Numbered from the stretch's first letter, positions 44,232-52,680 are shown. The stretch is 64,000 bases of DNA from Ruminiclostridium sp. (GCA_017935365.1 JAGBHT010000047.1:1-64000); one strand, 5' to 3'. Notes: a model not told the origin generated them from the letters alone. A program made the numbers and translations.

Positions 44232-44275
44232 TTAACAGAGGTTTTTCCCTCTGTGATGAAAGGATATGGTTTTAA

Positions 44276-45223
44276 ATGAACCTGCTTCATCTGAAATATG
44301 CGGTTGAGATCGAAAAAACCGGTTCGATTACAAAGGCGGCAAACAACTTATTCATGGGACAGCCTAATCTCAGCAAGGCTATAAAGGAGCTGGAAAACGA
44401 AATAGGTATCACGATATTCCGCAGGACGACAAAGGGGGTTGCTCCTACGGAAAAGGGCGGCGAATTCTTAGGCTATGCAAAGGCGGTACTCGACCAGTTT
44501 GACGAGATGGTATCGCTGTACAAGCCCAAGGTGGACGACTGCGTGCGTTTCAGCATCTCGGTACCGAGAGCCACCTATATCACAAAGGCATTTTCAAACT
44601 TTGTGAGCCTGCTCGACACAGACAAGGAGATATCTATAAACTTCAAGGAAACGAATTCGATGGATGCCATCAACAACATCCTGAATTTCGACTTCAAGCT
44701 GGGCATAATAAGGTATCAGAACATTCACGAAAAGCAGTATTTTGCGATGCTTGACGGAAAAAATCTGAAATACCGTCCTTTATGGGAATTTGAATACAGA
44801 CTTCTTGTAAACAAGGAAAGCCCACTTGCAAAGGAAAATCCGGACGGAATAGTAAAATATTCCGATCTTGAGGATTACATTGAGATAGTTCACGGCGACT
44901 TGTCCGTACCCTCTCTGTCATTCTCCAAGGTATCTCGGTCGAACGTTTCCGAACACAGAAAAAAGCGTATCTATGTTTACGAAAGAGGAAGTCAGTTCGA
45001 TCTGCTCGGAAATCTGCACAACACATATATGTGGGTTTCTCCCGTTCCAAAAAGCTGTCTTGAACAGCACGGAATGGCACAGCTTAAATGCGACGTTCCC
45101 TACAAGGTAAACAAGGATGTGCTTATTTTCCCCAAAGGCTACAGCTTAAGCAAGCTTGACGAGCAGTTTATAGCCGAGCTTGAGAGGGTCAAGGAAAAAA
45201 TCAAAATGGACGGCTTGTATTAA
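44276..45223 (+). CDS. LysR-family regulator
   Basis: 315 residues. The N-terminal winged HTH reads LKYAVEIEKTGSITKAANNL FMGQPNLSKAIKELENEIG, followed by a LysR substrate-binding domain (~90-300). AAAGGA precedes the ATG. It is the first gene of a run with two M42 peptidases, and probably regulates peptide use; the effector is unknown. Confidence 0.92.
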   Translation: MNLLHLKYAVEIEKTGSITKAANNLFMGQPNLSKAIKELENEIGITIFRRTTKGVAPTEKGGEFLGYAKAVLDQFDEMVSLYKPKVDDCVRFSISVPRATYITKAFSNFVSLLDTDKEISINFKETNSMDAINNILNFDFKLGIIRYQNIHEKQYFAMLDGKNLKYRPLWEFEYRLLVNKESPLAKENPDGIVKYSDLEDYIEIVHGDLSVPSLSFSKVSRSNVSEHRKKRIYVYERGSQFDLLGNLHNTYMWVSPVPKSCLEQHGMAQLKCDVPYKVNKDVLIFPKGYSLSKLDEQFIAELERVKEKIKMDGLY

Positions 45224-45237
45224 GCCATGAAAGAAAG

Positions 45238-46266
45238 ATGACAATGGATATAAACAGTATGCTGTACAGTCTGTGCAGTGTTGACGGTGTTTCGGGCGAT
45301 GAAAGAAGTGCGTCCGAAGTCGCACTGTCAATGCTTAAAAACTACACGGACGATTGCAGTATTGACGATTTCGGTAACGTAACCGGGCATATCGTAAACA
45401 CAGGTAATAAGCCAAAACTCCTACTTGACGCGCATATTGACAGGGTCGGACTTATCGTATCATTTATAGACGACAACGGCTTTATAAAGGTCGGTGCAGT
45501 CGGCGGTCCCGACAGACGTGTGCTTGCGGCGCAGAGCGTTACTATTCACGGCAAGGAAAAGATAAAGGGCGTTGTGTCCGTACTCCCTCCTCATGTAAAG
45601 AGCGGTGACGGAGTGCCGAAGATAGAAGAGCTTGTTATCGACACAGGCTACACAAAGCAGGAACTTGAAAGCCGTATTGAGCTTGGCGACAGGATAACAT
45701 TCGACTGCGAGCCGACAGCTATGCTCGGCACAAGATACTGTGCAGGTGCGCTTGACGACAGGTGCGGAGTGGCTTCAATACTTGTTGCTCTTGAAATACT
45801 GAAGGGCAAGGAACTTGCGTTTGATCTTGACGTATCGTTCACCACCCAGGAAGAAACGGGCGAACGCGGCGCAAAGATAGCGGTATACGACCTTGATCCC
45901 GACTATCTTCTTGAAATGGACGTAAGCTTTGCGAAAACTCCCGACAGCGACAGGGCAAAATGTGCCGATATGTCAAAGGGCGTTATGATAGGCATTGCAC
46001 CGTCACTGTCAAGAGAACTGTCTAACAGTCTTATATCTCTTGCAAAGACGGAGAAGATACCGTATCAGCTTGAAGTTATGGGCGGAGAAACAGGTACAAA
46101 TGCCGATACTATGAGCGTGAACAAGTCGGGTGCGAAAGCCTGCACGCTGTCAATTCCGCTTAAATTCATGCATACACCGGCGGAGATAATCGATACCGAA
46201 GACGTTATATCCACAGCAAAGCTGATTGCGGCTTTTGCCAAGAAAGGCGGTGCCGCTAATGGCTGA
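45238..46266 (+). CDS. M42-family aminopeptidase 1
   Basis: 342 residues with the metal-site segments of the M42 (glutamyl aminopeptidase / endoglucanase M) family: LLLDAHIDRVGLIV, ALDDRCGVASIL, TTQEETGERGAKIA and EMDVSFA. The His-Asp-Glu ligands are in place. It presumably trims peptides in the cytosol. It overlaps the second M42 gene by eight bases (46259-46266), so the two are translated together and may form hetero-oligomers. Confidence 0.9.
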   Translation: MTMDINSMLYSLCSVDGVSGDERSASEVALSMLKNYTDDCSIDDFGNVTGHIVNTGNKPKLLLDAHIDRVGLIVSFIDDNGFIKVGAVGGPDRRVLAAQSVTIHGKEKIKGVVSVLPPHVKSGDGVPKIEELVIDTGYTKQELESRIELGDRITFDCEPTAMLGTRYCAGALDDRCGVASILVALEILKGKELAFDLDVSFTTQEETGERGAKIAVYDLDPDYLLEMDVSFAKTPDSDRAKCADMSKGVMIGIAPSLSRELSNSLISLAKTEKIPYQLEVMGGETGTNADTMSVNKSGAKACTLSIPLKFMHTPAEIIDTEDVISTAKLIAAFAKKGGAANG

Positions 46267-47284
46267 GTTGTTTGATATTATAAAGAAACTGTGCAATGCC
46301 GACGGTACAAGCGGTGACGAAGGCGACGTAACAAAGCTGATACTTTCAATGCTTCCCTCGGACTGCGATACTAAGATCGACCCTCTCGGCAATATCATAG
46401 TAAACAAAAAGGGTGCAAAAACGCCAAAAAACAAGGTAATGCTTGCCGCTCATCAGGACGAGGTCGGTTTTATCATGACCTACATCACAGATGACGGAAA
46501 TCTGAAATTCACGACTGTAGGCGGTATAAATCCCGAAGTTGTGATAGGCAGACAACTGCATTTTAAAAACGGCACTGTCGGAATAGTCGGCGGAAAGGCG
46601 ATACATCAGCAGTCACCCAAAGAGCGTGACAACCCCGTAAAGCTTGACACGCTGACAATAGACATCGGTGCTTCGTCAAAGGCAGAAGCGGAAAAATACG
46701 TTTCACTCGGCGACTGCGCATATTTCAGAAGTGATTATACAGAGCTTGGCAACGGCTATCTGCGTGAAAAAGCGCTTGACGACAGGATAGGCTGTGCCAT
46801 AATGATCGATATGCTGAACTCAGAGCTTCCCTATGACGTGACCTGCGTGTTCACCGTACAGGAAGAGATAGGCACAAGGGGCGCAAAGGTTGCCGCTTAC
46901 ACGGTAAAGCCGGATTACGCTATCGTCCTTGAAACCACCACTGCCTGCGACTTTGCGGGCAATGACGGCGAAAAGCGTGTATGCGAGCTTGGCAAGGGCT
47001 GTGTTGTAAGCTATATGGACAGGGGTACTATATATGACCGTGAGCTGTATCACCTCGGCTTTGAAAAGGCAAAGGAGATAGGCGCTCCCTGTCAGACAAA
47101 GACGCTTGTTGCTGGCGGTAACGACAGCGGTGCAATTCATACATCTGTCGGCGGTATAAGGACGGTCGCACTGTCCGTTCCTTGCAGATATCTGCACTCA
47201 CCGTCATGCATGATAAAGAAGAGCGACGTGACGAGCACCGCAAGGCTCGCTTATGCAATGTACCTTGCACTTGCGGAAAAATGA
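46259..47284 (+). CDS. M42-family aminopeptidase 2
   Basis: I use MAELFDIIKKLCNADG at 46259 (AAAGGCGG upstream). Metal-site motifs are VMLAAHQDEVGFIM, ALDDRIGCAIMID, TVQEEIGTRGAKVA and VLETTTA. It is a paralogue of the previous gene. The pair may differ in substrate preference. It overlaps the following acetyltransferase gene by four bases (ATGA). Confidence 0.9.
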   Translation: MAELFDIIKKLCNADGTSGDEGDVTKLILSMLPSDCDTKIDPLGNIIVNKKGAKTPKNKVMLAAHQDEVGFIMTYITDDGNLKFTTVGGINPEVVIGRQLHFKNGTVGIVGGKAIHQQSPKERDNPVKLDTLTIDIGASSKAEAEKYVSLGDCAYFRSDYTELGNGYLREKALDDRIGCAIMIDMLNSELPYDVTCVFTVQEEIGTRGAKVAAYTVKPDYAIVLETTTACDFAGNDGEKRVCELGKGCVVSYMDRGTIYDRELYHLGFEKAKEIGAPCQTKTLVAGGNDSGAIHTSVGGIRTVALSVPCRYLHSPSCMIKKSDVTSTARLAYAMYLALAEK

Positions 47285-47997
47285 TAAAAAGAATATACGG
47301 CGCACTGCCGCCCGGTTATCCGTCTGAAAATGTGATAGCCGGGCGGATAAATGCGTATTACAGGGCTTACGGCACAGGGTATGACTTCTGCACATTCTAT
47401 GATGGCGATAATATGCTTGCCCTTTATTACGGCGGTGAACTTTATGTTCACTGTGACGAAAATACCGATACAGAAAGCCTGCTTGCGTTTTCCGAAATGC
47501 TCGGCGCAAGGGCTGTAATGTCGGATATTAAGCTGTCGGAAAAATCCGAACAGCTTTATATAATGACATCGGACAAAATGCCTACTGCCCACGGCAATGA
47601 TCGGCTGAAAGCAGAATTTACCGAGGACTACCGCAAAGTATTCGGGATACTGAAAAGCGGATTTTCCCTCAGCGACGATCAGTTTGAAGACTGGTACGCA
47701 GACACCTGTCACCGAGTCCGTCACGGTGTTTCACGGCTTATAGTAATGTACAGCGGTGATATTCCCGTTGCGACTGCGACAATTCTTTTCAGCGATGATA
47801 AAGAATGTTTTCTGTCCCACATTGCGGTAAGACAGGATATACAGAAAAACGGTATCGGAAAAGCTCTGCTTTACAGCACGGCGCAGTTACTTGATAACAG
47901 AAAAATAACGCTTGCCTGCAAGAAAAACGTCCGGCAGTTCTATATAAACTGCGGCTTTACGCAAACAGGCACAGTGTACGAAATAAAAAGAGGATAA
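47281..47997 (+). CDS. GNAT-family acetyltransferase
   Basis: The start MIKRIYGALPPGYP (47281) overlaps the M42 stop. The C-terminal GNAT domain (~110-238) has IAVRQDIQKNGIGKALLYSTA, the acetyl-CoA motif, and KNVRQFYINCGFTQTGTVYE. The first ~110 residues are unassigned. It is co-transcribed with the M42 peptidases and the PLP enzyme; the substrate is unknown. Confidence 0.85.
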   Translation: MIKRIYGALPPGYPSENVIAGRINAYYRAYGTGYDFCTFYDGDNMLALYYGGELYVHCDENTDTESLLAFSEMLGARAVMSDIKLSEKSEQLYIMTSDKMPTAHGNDRLKAEFTEDYRKVFGILKSGFSLSDDQFEDWYADTCHRVRHGVSRLIVMYSGDIPVATATILFSDDKECFLSHIAVRQDIQKNGIGKALLYSTAQLLDNRKITLACKKNVRQFYINCGFTQTGTVYEIKRG

Positions 47998-47999
47998 AA

Positions 48000-49259
48000 A
48001 TGGACTTTTTCAATATTGACAGCAGACTGCTTGAAACGGCAAAGAAAGCCGAAGAGCTTGCGTCCGCGCAGTTTGCTAAAATCAGCGAAACTGCAGAGTA
48101 CAACGGAAACAAGGTACTCTCGGCATTCATAAACAACCGTGTCAGCGAAATGCACCTTAAGGGCACTATCGGATACGGCTACAACGACGACGGCAGGGAT
48201 AAGCTCGACACGGTATACGCCGAGGTTTTCCATGCAGAAGATGCGCTTGTCCGCCACAGCTTTGTGAACGGTACACATGCGCTCTCCACTGCCCTGTTCG
48301 GCGTACTCCGTCCCGGTGACACACTGCTTTGTGTAACAGGCGCACCTTATGATACATTATCAGAGGTCATTAACGGCGAACACGGCGGCTCACTCAAGGA
48401 GTTCAGTGTAAAGTACGCACAGGTGGATCTGCTCCCCGACGGCACACCCGACCTTGAGGGAATAAAGACGGCAGTCGCAAAGGACTGTAAGGTAGCATAT
48501 ATCCAGCGTTCAAGAGGTTATTCGCTCCGTGAATCTCTGTCAATAGACAAGATAGGCGAGATAATCAGCGCTATCAGGAGCGTTAACAATAACGCAATAA
48601 TAATGGTCGACAACTGCTACGGCGAGTTTGTTGAAAAGCGTGAGCCTACCGAGGTCGGCGCAGACCTTATTATCGGCAGTCTTATCAAGAATCCCGGCGG
48701 TGCAATTGCCCGAACAGGCGGATACATAGCAGGCAGAAAGGATCTTGTCGAGCTTTGCAGTTACCGTCTGACTACTGTCGGAACAGGTAAAGAGGTCGGC
48801 TGTTCGCTCGATGAAAACAGGGGTATGTACCTCGGTTTCTTCTTAGCTCCGCAGATAGTTGAGAGCGCGGTAAAGACATCGGTTTTCGCCTGCACATTCT
48901 TTTCACTGCTCGGATACGAAACATTCCCGAAGTACGACCACGACAGAACGGATATAATCGCAGCAATAAAGCTCGGCACTCCCGACGCTCTCTGTGCATT
49001 CTGCAAGGGTATACAGAGCGGTTCGCCCGTTGACTCAATGGCAACCCCCGAACCGTGGGATATGCCCGGATATGACAGCAAGGTCATAATGGCGGCAGGC
49101 GCGTTTACAATGGGAGCAAGCATTGAGCTTTCCGCAGACGCACCGCTGAGAGAACCGTATGCCGTATGGCTACAGGGCGGTATCACCTATCCGTCCGGCA
49201 AAACAGGAATATTACTTGCCGCACAGTCAATGCTCGAAAGCGGCGAGCTGAAAATATAA
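48000..49259 (+). CDS. YnbB-type PLP enzyme (methionine gamma-lyase family)
   Basis: 419 residues starting two bases after the acetyltransferase gene. PLP-fold features are FVNGTHALSTALFGVLRPGD, IIMVDNCYGEFVE and the Lys region LIIGSLIKNPGGAIARTGG. It matches the YnbB / aluminium-resistance family, long annotated from a weak phenotype; its sequence relation is to Cys/Met gamma-lyases. Biochemical function is unclear. It may process sulfur amino acids released by the upstream peptidases. Confidence 0.87.
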   Translation: MDFFNIDSRLLETAKKAEELASAQFAKISETAEYNGNKVLSAFINNRVSEMHLKGTIGYGYNDDGRDKLDTVYAEVFHAEDALVRHSFVNGTHALSTALFGVLRPGDTLLCVTGAPYDTLSEVINGEHGGSLKEFSVKYAQVDLLPDGTPDLEGIKTAVAKDCKVAYIQRSRGYSLRESLSIDKIGEIISAIRSVNNNAIIMVDNCYGEFVEKREPTEVGADLIIGSLIKNPGGAIARTGGYIAGRKDLVELCSYRLTTVGTGKEVGCSLDENRGMYLGFFLAPQIVESAVKTSVFACTFFSLLGYETFPKYDHDRTDIIAAIKLGTPDALCAFCKGIQSGSPVDSMATPEPWDMPGYDSKVIMAAGAFTMGASIELSADAPLREPYAVWLQGGITYPSGKTGILLAAQSMLESGELKI

Positions 49260-49272
49260 TATATCCATAAAT

Positions 49273-49294
49273 GGGGTTGGGGCGTAGCCCCAAC
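49273..49294. repeat. Short GGGGCGTAGCCCC repeat
   Basis: GGGGTTGGGGCGTAGCCCC matches the start of the block at 44007, here only as a ~22-base hairpin between the PLP enzyme and yicC. Confidence 0.7.
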
Positions 49295-49326
49295 AGGGAA
49301 ATATAAAAACAGAAAGGATACCCACC

Positions 49327-50205
49327 ATGATAAGAAGTATGACGGGTTTCGGCAGAGAACAGGCTATAATCAACGGCAGAGAGATCATCGCCGAAATCAG
49401 AAGTGTCAATCACAAGTTCTTTGAATTTTCGTCAAAGCTCCCCCGCAACTACCAGTATCTTGAACCTAAGCTCAAAACCATGCTCAAGGAAAAGATAACA
49501 AGAGGTAAGGTCGAGCTGTCGCTCCTAGTTTACAATATAGATGTTAAGGACACCTCGGTAAAGGTAAACGAGCAGGTAGCCTCACAGTACATAGAAGCTA
49601 TCCGCACTATCGCCCCAGACCTCGGTATAACGGACGACCTCTCCGCCTCCGACCTTTTCAGAATACCCGATGTATTCACGGTGATAAAGGAAGAAACAGA
49701 CGAGGAACAGCTCTGGGCTGATATTTCATCGGTCGTAAGCTCGGCACTCGACAAGTTCATTACAATGCGTGAAACAGAGGGTGCGGCACTCAAGGCTGAC
49801 GTGCTCGAAAAGGCAGAGGTAATCGAAGATATGGTGAACAAGGTTGAGGTATACTCACCCGAAAGCACCGCCGCATACCGCAAGAAGCTTGAAGACAAAC
49901 TCAAAGAGATACTCGGCTCATCGGATATTGACGAGCAGAGAATACTCACAGAGGCGGCTATATTCTCCGAAAAGACAGCCGTTGACGAAGAAACGGTACG
50001 TCTGCATTCCCACATTTCACAGCTCCGTTCAATGCTCGACAGCGACAAGGAGATAGGCAGAAAGCTCGATTTCCTGGTGCAGGAGATCAACAGAGAAACA
50101 AACACTATCGGCTCAAAGGCGGCAGATATCCGCATAACAAGACTTGTTGTGGATATGAAGAGCGAGATCGAGAAGATAAGAGAGCAGATACAGAATATTG
50201 AATAA
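49327..50205 (+). CDS. yicC: YicC/YloC-family protein
   Basis: The 292-residue protein has the N-terminal YicC signature MIRSMTGFGREQA, then EIRSVNHKFFE and a C-terminal DUF1732 domain with SHISQLRSMLDS and LDFLVQEINRETNTIGSKAAD. YicC-family members are endoribonucleases or factors of RNA degradation. AAAGGA precedes the ATG. A tandem repeat starts directly after its stop. Confidence 0.94.
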   Translation: MIRSMTGFGREQAIINGREIIAEIRSVNHKFFEFSSKLPRNYQYLEPKLKTMLKEKITRGKVELSLLVYNIDVKDTSVKVNEQVASQYIEAIRTIAPDLGITDDLSASDLFRIPDVFTVIKEETDEEQLWADISSVVSSALDKFITMRETEGAALKADVLEKAEVIEDMVNKVEVYSPESTAAYRKKLEDKLKEILGSSDIDEQRILTEAAIFSEKTAVDEETVRLHSHISQLRSMLDSDKEIGRKLDFLVQEINRETNTIGSKAADIRITRLVVDMKSEIEKIREQIQNIE

Positions 50206-50355
50206 GCGGCTGTGAACCGCCTCAAATTCACCGTTGCGGCTGTGAGCCACTTCAAATTCACCGTTGCGGCTGTGAACCGCCTCAAATTCACCGTTGCGGC
50301 TGTGAGCCGCTTCAAATTCACCGTTGCGGCTGTGAACCGCCTCAAATTCGCCGTT
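50206..50355. repeat. 30-bp tandem repeat, five units
   Basis: Five head-to-tail 30-base units beginning GCGGCTGTGA. Units 1, 3, 5 (AACCGCCTC) alternate with units 2, 4 (AGCCACTTC/AGCCGCTTC), so the true period may be 60. Each unit can fold GCGG...CCGC. It begins immediately after the yicC stop. There are no spacers, so it is not CRISPR. Because 30 is divisible by three, several frames stay open through it without being genes. Confidence 0.9.
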
Positions 50356-50420
50356 CTGACAATTTGAGTTTTGCTGCACTTACGTTAACGGCGGATATTA
50401 ACGGTAGTATCAAATCCCTC

Positions 50421-50450
50421 TTGACAACCTCACCCTCACAATGCTATAAT
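50421..50450 (+). promoter_or_regulatory. Promoter of the antiporter gene
   Basis: TTGACA (50421-50426) and TATAAT (50445-50450), 18-base spacer. The transcript would begin right before the fluoride riboswitch. Confidence 0.8.
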
Positions 50451-50461
50451 AAACCCATAAT

Positions 50462-50566
50462 AAAGGGAATGATGTTCTCCCTGAGGCTTTTGCCCGAACC
50501 GCTTTGAATTAAAGAATTTTAAGCTGATGACTTCTGCATTTTACGCAGTAGCTGTCGGCTTTTTTA
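50462..50566 (+). promoter_or_regulatory. Fluoride riboswitch (crcB motif)
   Basis: The leader has the crcB aptamer core: GGGAATGATGTTCTCCC stem-loop, then AACCGC, and GCTGATGACTTCTGC closing the pseudoknot-like fold. This matches the known pattern GAUGnnGUUC...AACCGC...CUGAUGACUnCUGC. The expression platform is a terminator: AGCTGA/TCGGCT and CTGC/GCAG followed by TTTTTT (50560-50565). Fluoride binding would let transcription reach the antiporter gene. Confidence 0.85.
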
Positions 50567-50597
50567 TTTTGCACCTACTGCAAAAGGAGAAATTTCT

Positions 50598-51770
50598 ATG
50601 TTATTTTCACTCGCCCTTATTTTCCTGCTCGGCTTTCTTGCAGGGGAACTGTGCAAAAAACTGCACCTGCCTGCACTTATCGGTATGCTCGGTGTCGGAA
50701 TATTGCTCGGTCCTCACGTCTTCTCGCTGATAGACAGCTCCGTGCTTGATATTTCGGCACAACTGCGAAAAATCGCCCTCGTGATTATCCTTATGCGAGC
50801 AGGACTTTCGCTGAACCTAACCGACCTGAAAAAAGTCGGCAGACCTGCCGTGCTGATGTGCTTTGTGCCTGCCTGCTTTGAGATACTCGGAATGGCTCTG
50901 CTTGCCCCTGCCCTGCTCGGGATATCGCTTACCGATGCACTTGTAATGGGCTCGGTCGTCGGTGCGGTATCGCCCGCCGTAATCGTCCCCAAAATGCTGA
51001 AGCTGATGGAAGAAAACCGTGGTCAGAAATACAGCATACCACAGCTTATCTTAGCCGGAGCGTCCGTTGACGATGTATTTGTAATAGTGATGTTCTCCGT
51101 GTTCACAGGTCTTGCGCAGAGCGGTACGGTAAACGCTCTTGACTTTGCAAAAATTCCCGTGTCGCTGATACTCGGTATCGCCGCAGGAATACTTGTCGGA
51201 TTTGTTCTCGGCAAGCTGATGAAAAGGATACATATCCGTGACACCGCAAAGCTGCTTATACTTGTGAGCGTTTCGTTCCTGCTCTGCACCGTCGAGGATA
51301 CATTCGATGCGGTAGTGCCGTTCTCGTCACTTGTAGCCGTAATGACAAGCGGAATAACAATTAACAAGATACGCCCCGAAGCCGCCGAGCGTCTTTCAGC
51401 CCGTTTCGGACGTATCTGGGTAGCCGCAGAGATCGTACTGTTCGTGCTTGTCGGTGCGGCAGTGGATATTAACTATGCCGTCAGCGCAGGAATATCCGCA
51501 GTGATACTGATTATTGCCGTTCTGCTGTTTCGAATGGCAGGCGTTGCGGTTTGCCTTATCAAAACGAAAATTCCGTTCAAGCAGAGATTATTCTGCTGTC
51601 TTGCATATCTGCCTAAAGCCACAGTTCAGGCGGCAATCGGCGGAGTTCCGCTTGCAATGGGGCTTTCCTGCGGAAATATCGTACTGACTGTTGCCGTGCT
51701 GTCGATAATAATCACCGCTCCGCTGGGCGCATTCCTTATAGATTTAACGTATAAGAAACTGCTTGATTAA
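50598..51770 (+). CDS. Cation:proton antiporter (CPA family)
   Basis: 390 residues with about 12 hydrophobic helices, in the pattern of CPA/NhaP-type antiporters: LHLPALIGMLGVGILLGPH, LRKIALVIILMRAGLSLN, and ALVMGSVVGAVSPAVIVPKML with DDVFVIVMFSVFTG. It has no long C-terminal regulatory domain. AAAGGAG precedes the ATG. The fluoride riboswitch in its leader suggests that it helps fluoride tolerance, as reported for some sodium/proton antiporters of this regulon. Confidence 0.88.
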   Translation: MLFSLALIFLLGFLAGELCKKLHLPALIGMLGVGILLGPHVFSLIDSSVLDISAQLRKIALVIILMRAGLSLNLTDLKKVGRPAVLMCFVPACFEILGMALLAPALLGISLTDALVMGSVVGAVSPAVIVPKMLKLMEENRGQKYSIPQLILAGASVDDVFVIVMFSVFTGLAQSGTVNALDFAKIPVSLILGIAAGILVGFVLGKLMKRIHIRDTAKLLILVSVSFLLCTVEDTFDAVVPFSSLVAVMTSGITINKIRPEAAERLSARFGRIWVAAEIVLFVLVGAAVDINYAVSAGISAVILIIAVLLFRMAGVAVCLIKTKIPFKQRLFCCLAYLPKATVQAAIGGVPLAMGLSCGNIVLTVAVLSIIITAPLGAFLIDLTYKKLLD

Positions 51771-51778
51771 AAAGAAAA

Positions 51779-51802
51779 GAGCTTTGATTTAATTCAAAGC
51801 TC
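51779..51802 (+). terminator. Terminator-like hairpin of the antiporter gene
   Basis: GAGCTTTGA (51779-51787) and TCAAAGCTC (51794-51802) form a 9-bp stem; the tail is AT-rich. Confidence 0.6.
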
Positions 51803-51819
51803 TCATATATATTCTGTTA

Positions 51820-51930
51820 TTGACACACAAATACAATATATGCTATAATTCTTACCGAGGGAAACCTTGGACGTCAGGCGGTCAATTCATCTCCCGAAAG
51901 TGCGTTTGCACTTAGAAAGGAGGTGAAGCT
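51820..51930 (+). promoter_or_regulatory. Promoter and structured 5' UTR of toxin-like copy 2
   Basis: TTGACA (51820-51825) and TATAAT (51844-51849), spacing 18. GAGGGAAAC (51857-51865) pairs with GTTTCCCTC (52108-52116). The leader hairpin AAGTGC/GCACTT precedes AAAGGAGGTGA. Confidence 0.7.
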
Positions 51931-52044
51931 GTGTACATAACTCTGAACAACTTGATTCAGATCGGTATATTCCTTACGGGATTTACCGTTATGATATTCA
52001 GTATCATTTCTTTTGTTATAAACTTTATAAATAAAAAGAAATAA
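51931..52044 (+). CDS. Holin-like type I toxin, copy 2 (37 aa)
   Basis: Starts with GTG (MYITLNNLIQIGIFLTGF) and ends KKK: one hydrophobic helix with a basic tail. It differs from copy 3 by one residue (Asn6 versus Asp6), so the two arose by recent duplication. It is five residues longer than copy 1 because of VINFI before the Lys tail. The GTG start (copy 1 has ATG) suits low translation. Confidence 0.72.
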   Translation: MYITLNNLIQIGIFLTGFTVMIFSIISFVINFINKKK

Positions 52045-52118
52045 CCGCCCCTGTCGCAAACTGTGAGCGGTTATTTAACAATAACACATAGGGAGCGACC
52101 GTCTGTCGTTTCCCTCTT
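52028..52118 (-). ncRNA. Antisense antitoxin-like RNA, copy 2
   Basis: Minus-strand TTGACT (52148-52153) and TATAAT (52126-52131), spacing 16. The RNA would run from ~52118 through GAGGGAAACGACAGACGGTC to the terminator AATAACCGC/GCGGTTATT (52040-52075) with a U-rich end, overlapping the toxin mRNA 3' region. Confidence 0.58.
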
Positions 52119-52209
52119 TATTTATATTATACCACTTTTAACCGAAAAGTCAAGTGAACACCTTAAAATGAATGCCGTTTAGGCTCAAAGCTCTCACGTC
52201 AATCATTCA

Positions 52210-52313
52210 TTGACATATATAGATGATATAATTTTCTTTGAGGGAAACCTTGGACGTCAGGCGGTCAAATTCATCTCCCGAAAGCGCGTTGCGCTTTGAA
52301 AGGAGGTGAAACT
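52210..52313 (+). promoter_or_regulatory. Degenerate promoter and 5' UTR of toxin-like copy 3
   Basis: TTGACA (52210-52215) and TATAAT (52227-52232) are only 11 bases apart, versus 18 in copies 1 and 2, so the promoter is probably weak or dead. GAGGGAAAC (52240-52248) faces GTTTCCATC (52491-52499), with one mismatch. The leader hairpin is AAAGCGC/GCGCTTT, changed on both sides relative to the other copies. Confidence 0.65.
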
Positions 52314-52427
52314 GTGTACATAACTCTGGACAACTTAATTCAGATTGGTATCTTCCTAACGGGATTTACCGTTATGATATTCAGTATCATTTCTTTTGTT
52401 ATAAACTTTATAAATAAAAAGAAATAA
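52314..52427 (+). CDS. Holin-like type I toxin, copy 3 (37 aa)
   Basis: Starts with GTG (MYITLDNLIQIGIFLTGF) and has the same helix and Lys tail as copy 2. The ribosome site AAAGGAGGTGA is intact, so the coding part is preserved although the -35/-10 spacing is defective. It may be silent, with its antisense RNA acting on copy 2. Confidence 0.7.
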   Translation: MYITLDNLIQIGIFLTGFTVMIFSIISFVINFINKKK

Positions 52428-52500
52428 CCGCCAAGTCTGCAAACTAGTAGCGGTTATTTCACAATAACTTCTAGGGAGCGACCGTCTGTCGTTTCCATCT
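52411..52500 (-). ncRNA. Antisense antitoxin-like RNA, copy 3
   Basis: Minus-strand TTGACA (52532-52537) and TATAAT (52509-52514) with an ideal 17-base spacer. The RNA would run to the AATAACCGC/GCGGTTATT terminator (52423-52457). This promoter is intact, in contrast to the toxin promoter of the same copy. Confidence 0.58.
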
Positions 52501-52524
52501 TTTTTTATATTATAACATAAAATC

Positions 52525-52578
52525 AAGTCGGTGTCAACCGACACGGCGGTACGCCGTCTTTTGCCCATTGGCAAAAGT
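52525..52578. repeat. Repeat flanking toxin copy 3 (shared with copy 1)
   Basis: 52525-52555 matches 18668-18698 and is followed by the hairpin CTTTTGCC/GGCAAAAG. It lies directly before the four-way-junction element. Confidence 0.65.
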
Positions 52579-52582
52579 TTTT

Positions 52583-52680
52583 ATGTTAAAACGTTCTCGG
52601 ACTGTTGCGTGAGCAACACCGCATTCTTATGCGGTAAAATCGACTACAGGCGATTTTTAGTCCGAGGTTGTTATAACACG
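52583..52680. repeat. Perfect four-way-junction (cruciform) element
   Basis: Outer stem CTCGGACT (52596-52603) / AGTCCGAG (52659-52666) encloses three adjacent hairpins with at most one unpaired base between them: GTTGC/GCAAC (52604-52617), ACCGCAT/ATGCGGT (52618-52635) and AAAATCG/CGATTTT (52636-52657). The outer stem can extend with GTTAAAAC-like / GTTATAAC-like flanks. GTGCC/GGCAC and GCGGCA/TGCCGC hairpins follow to ~52720. It could be a structured RNA or a mobile-element end; it is not a tRNA by arm sizes. Confidence 0.75.

Noticed and set aside
50206..50355. Possible CRISPR array (regular 30-base period)
   Set aside because: The units are head to tail with no variable spacers and no cas genes are nearby.
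49530..50379. Minus-strand open frames with a repeated 10-residue motif through the tandem repeat
   Set aside because: They are antisense to yicC or arise because the 30-base unit is divisible by three; no ribosome site or conserved domain.
52596..52666. tRNA-like cloverleaf
   Set aside because: Stem and loop sizes (8, 5/4, 7/4, 7/8) do not fit tRNA, and no T-loop or CCA end is present.
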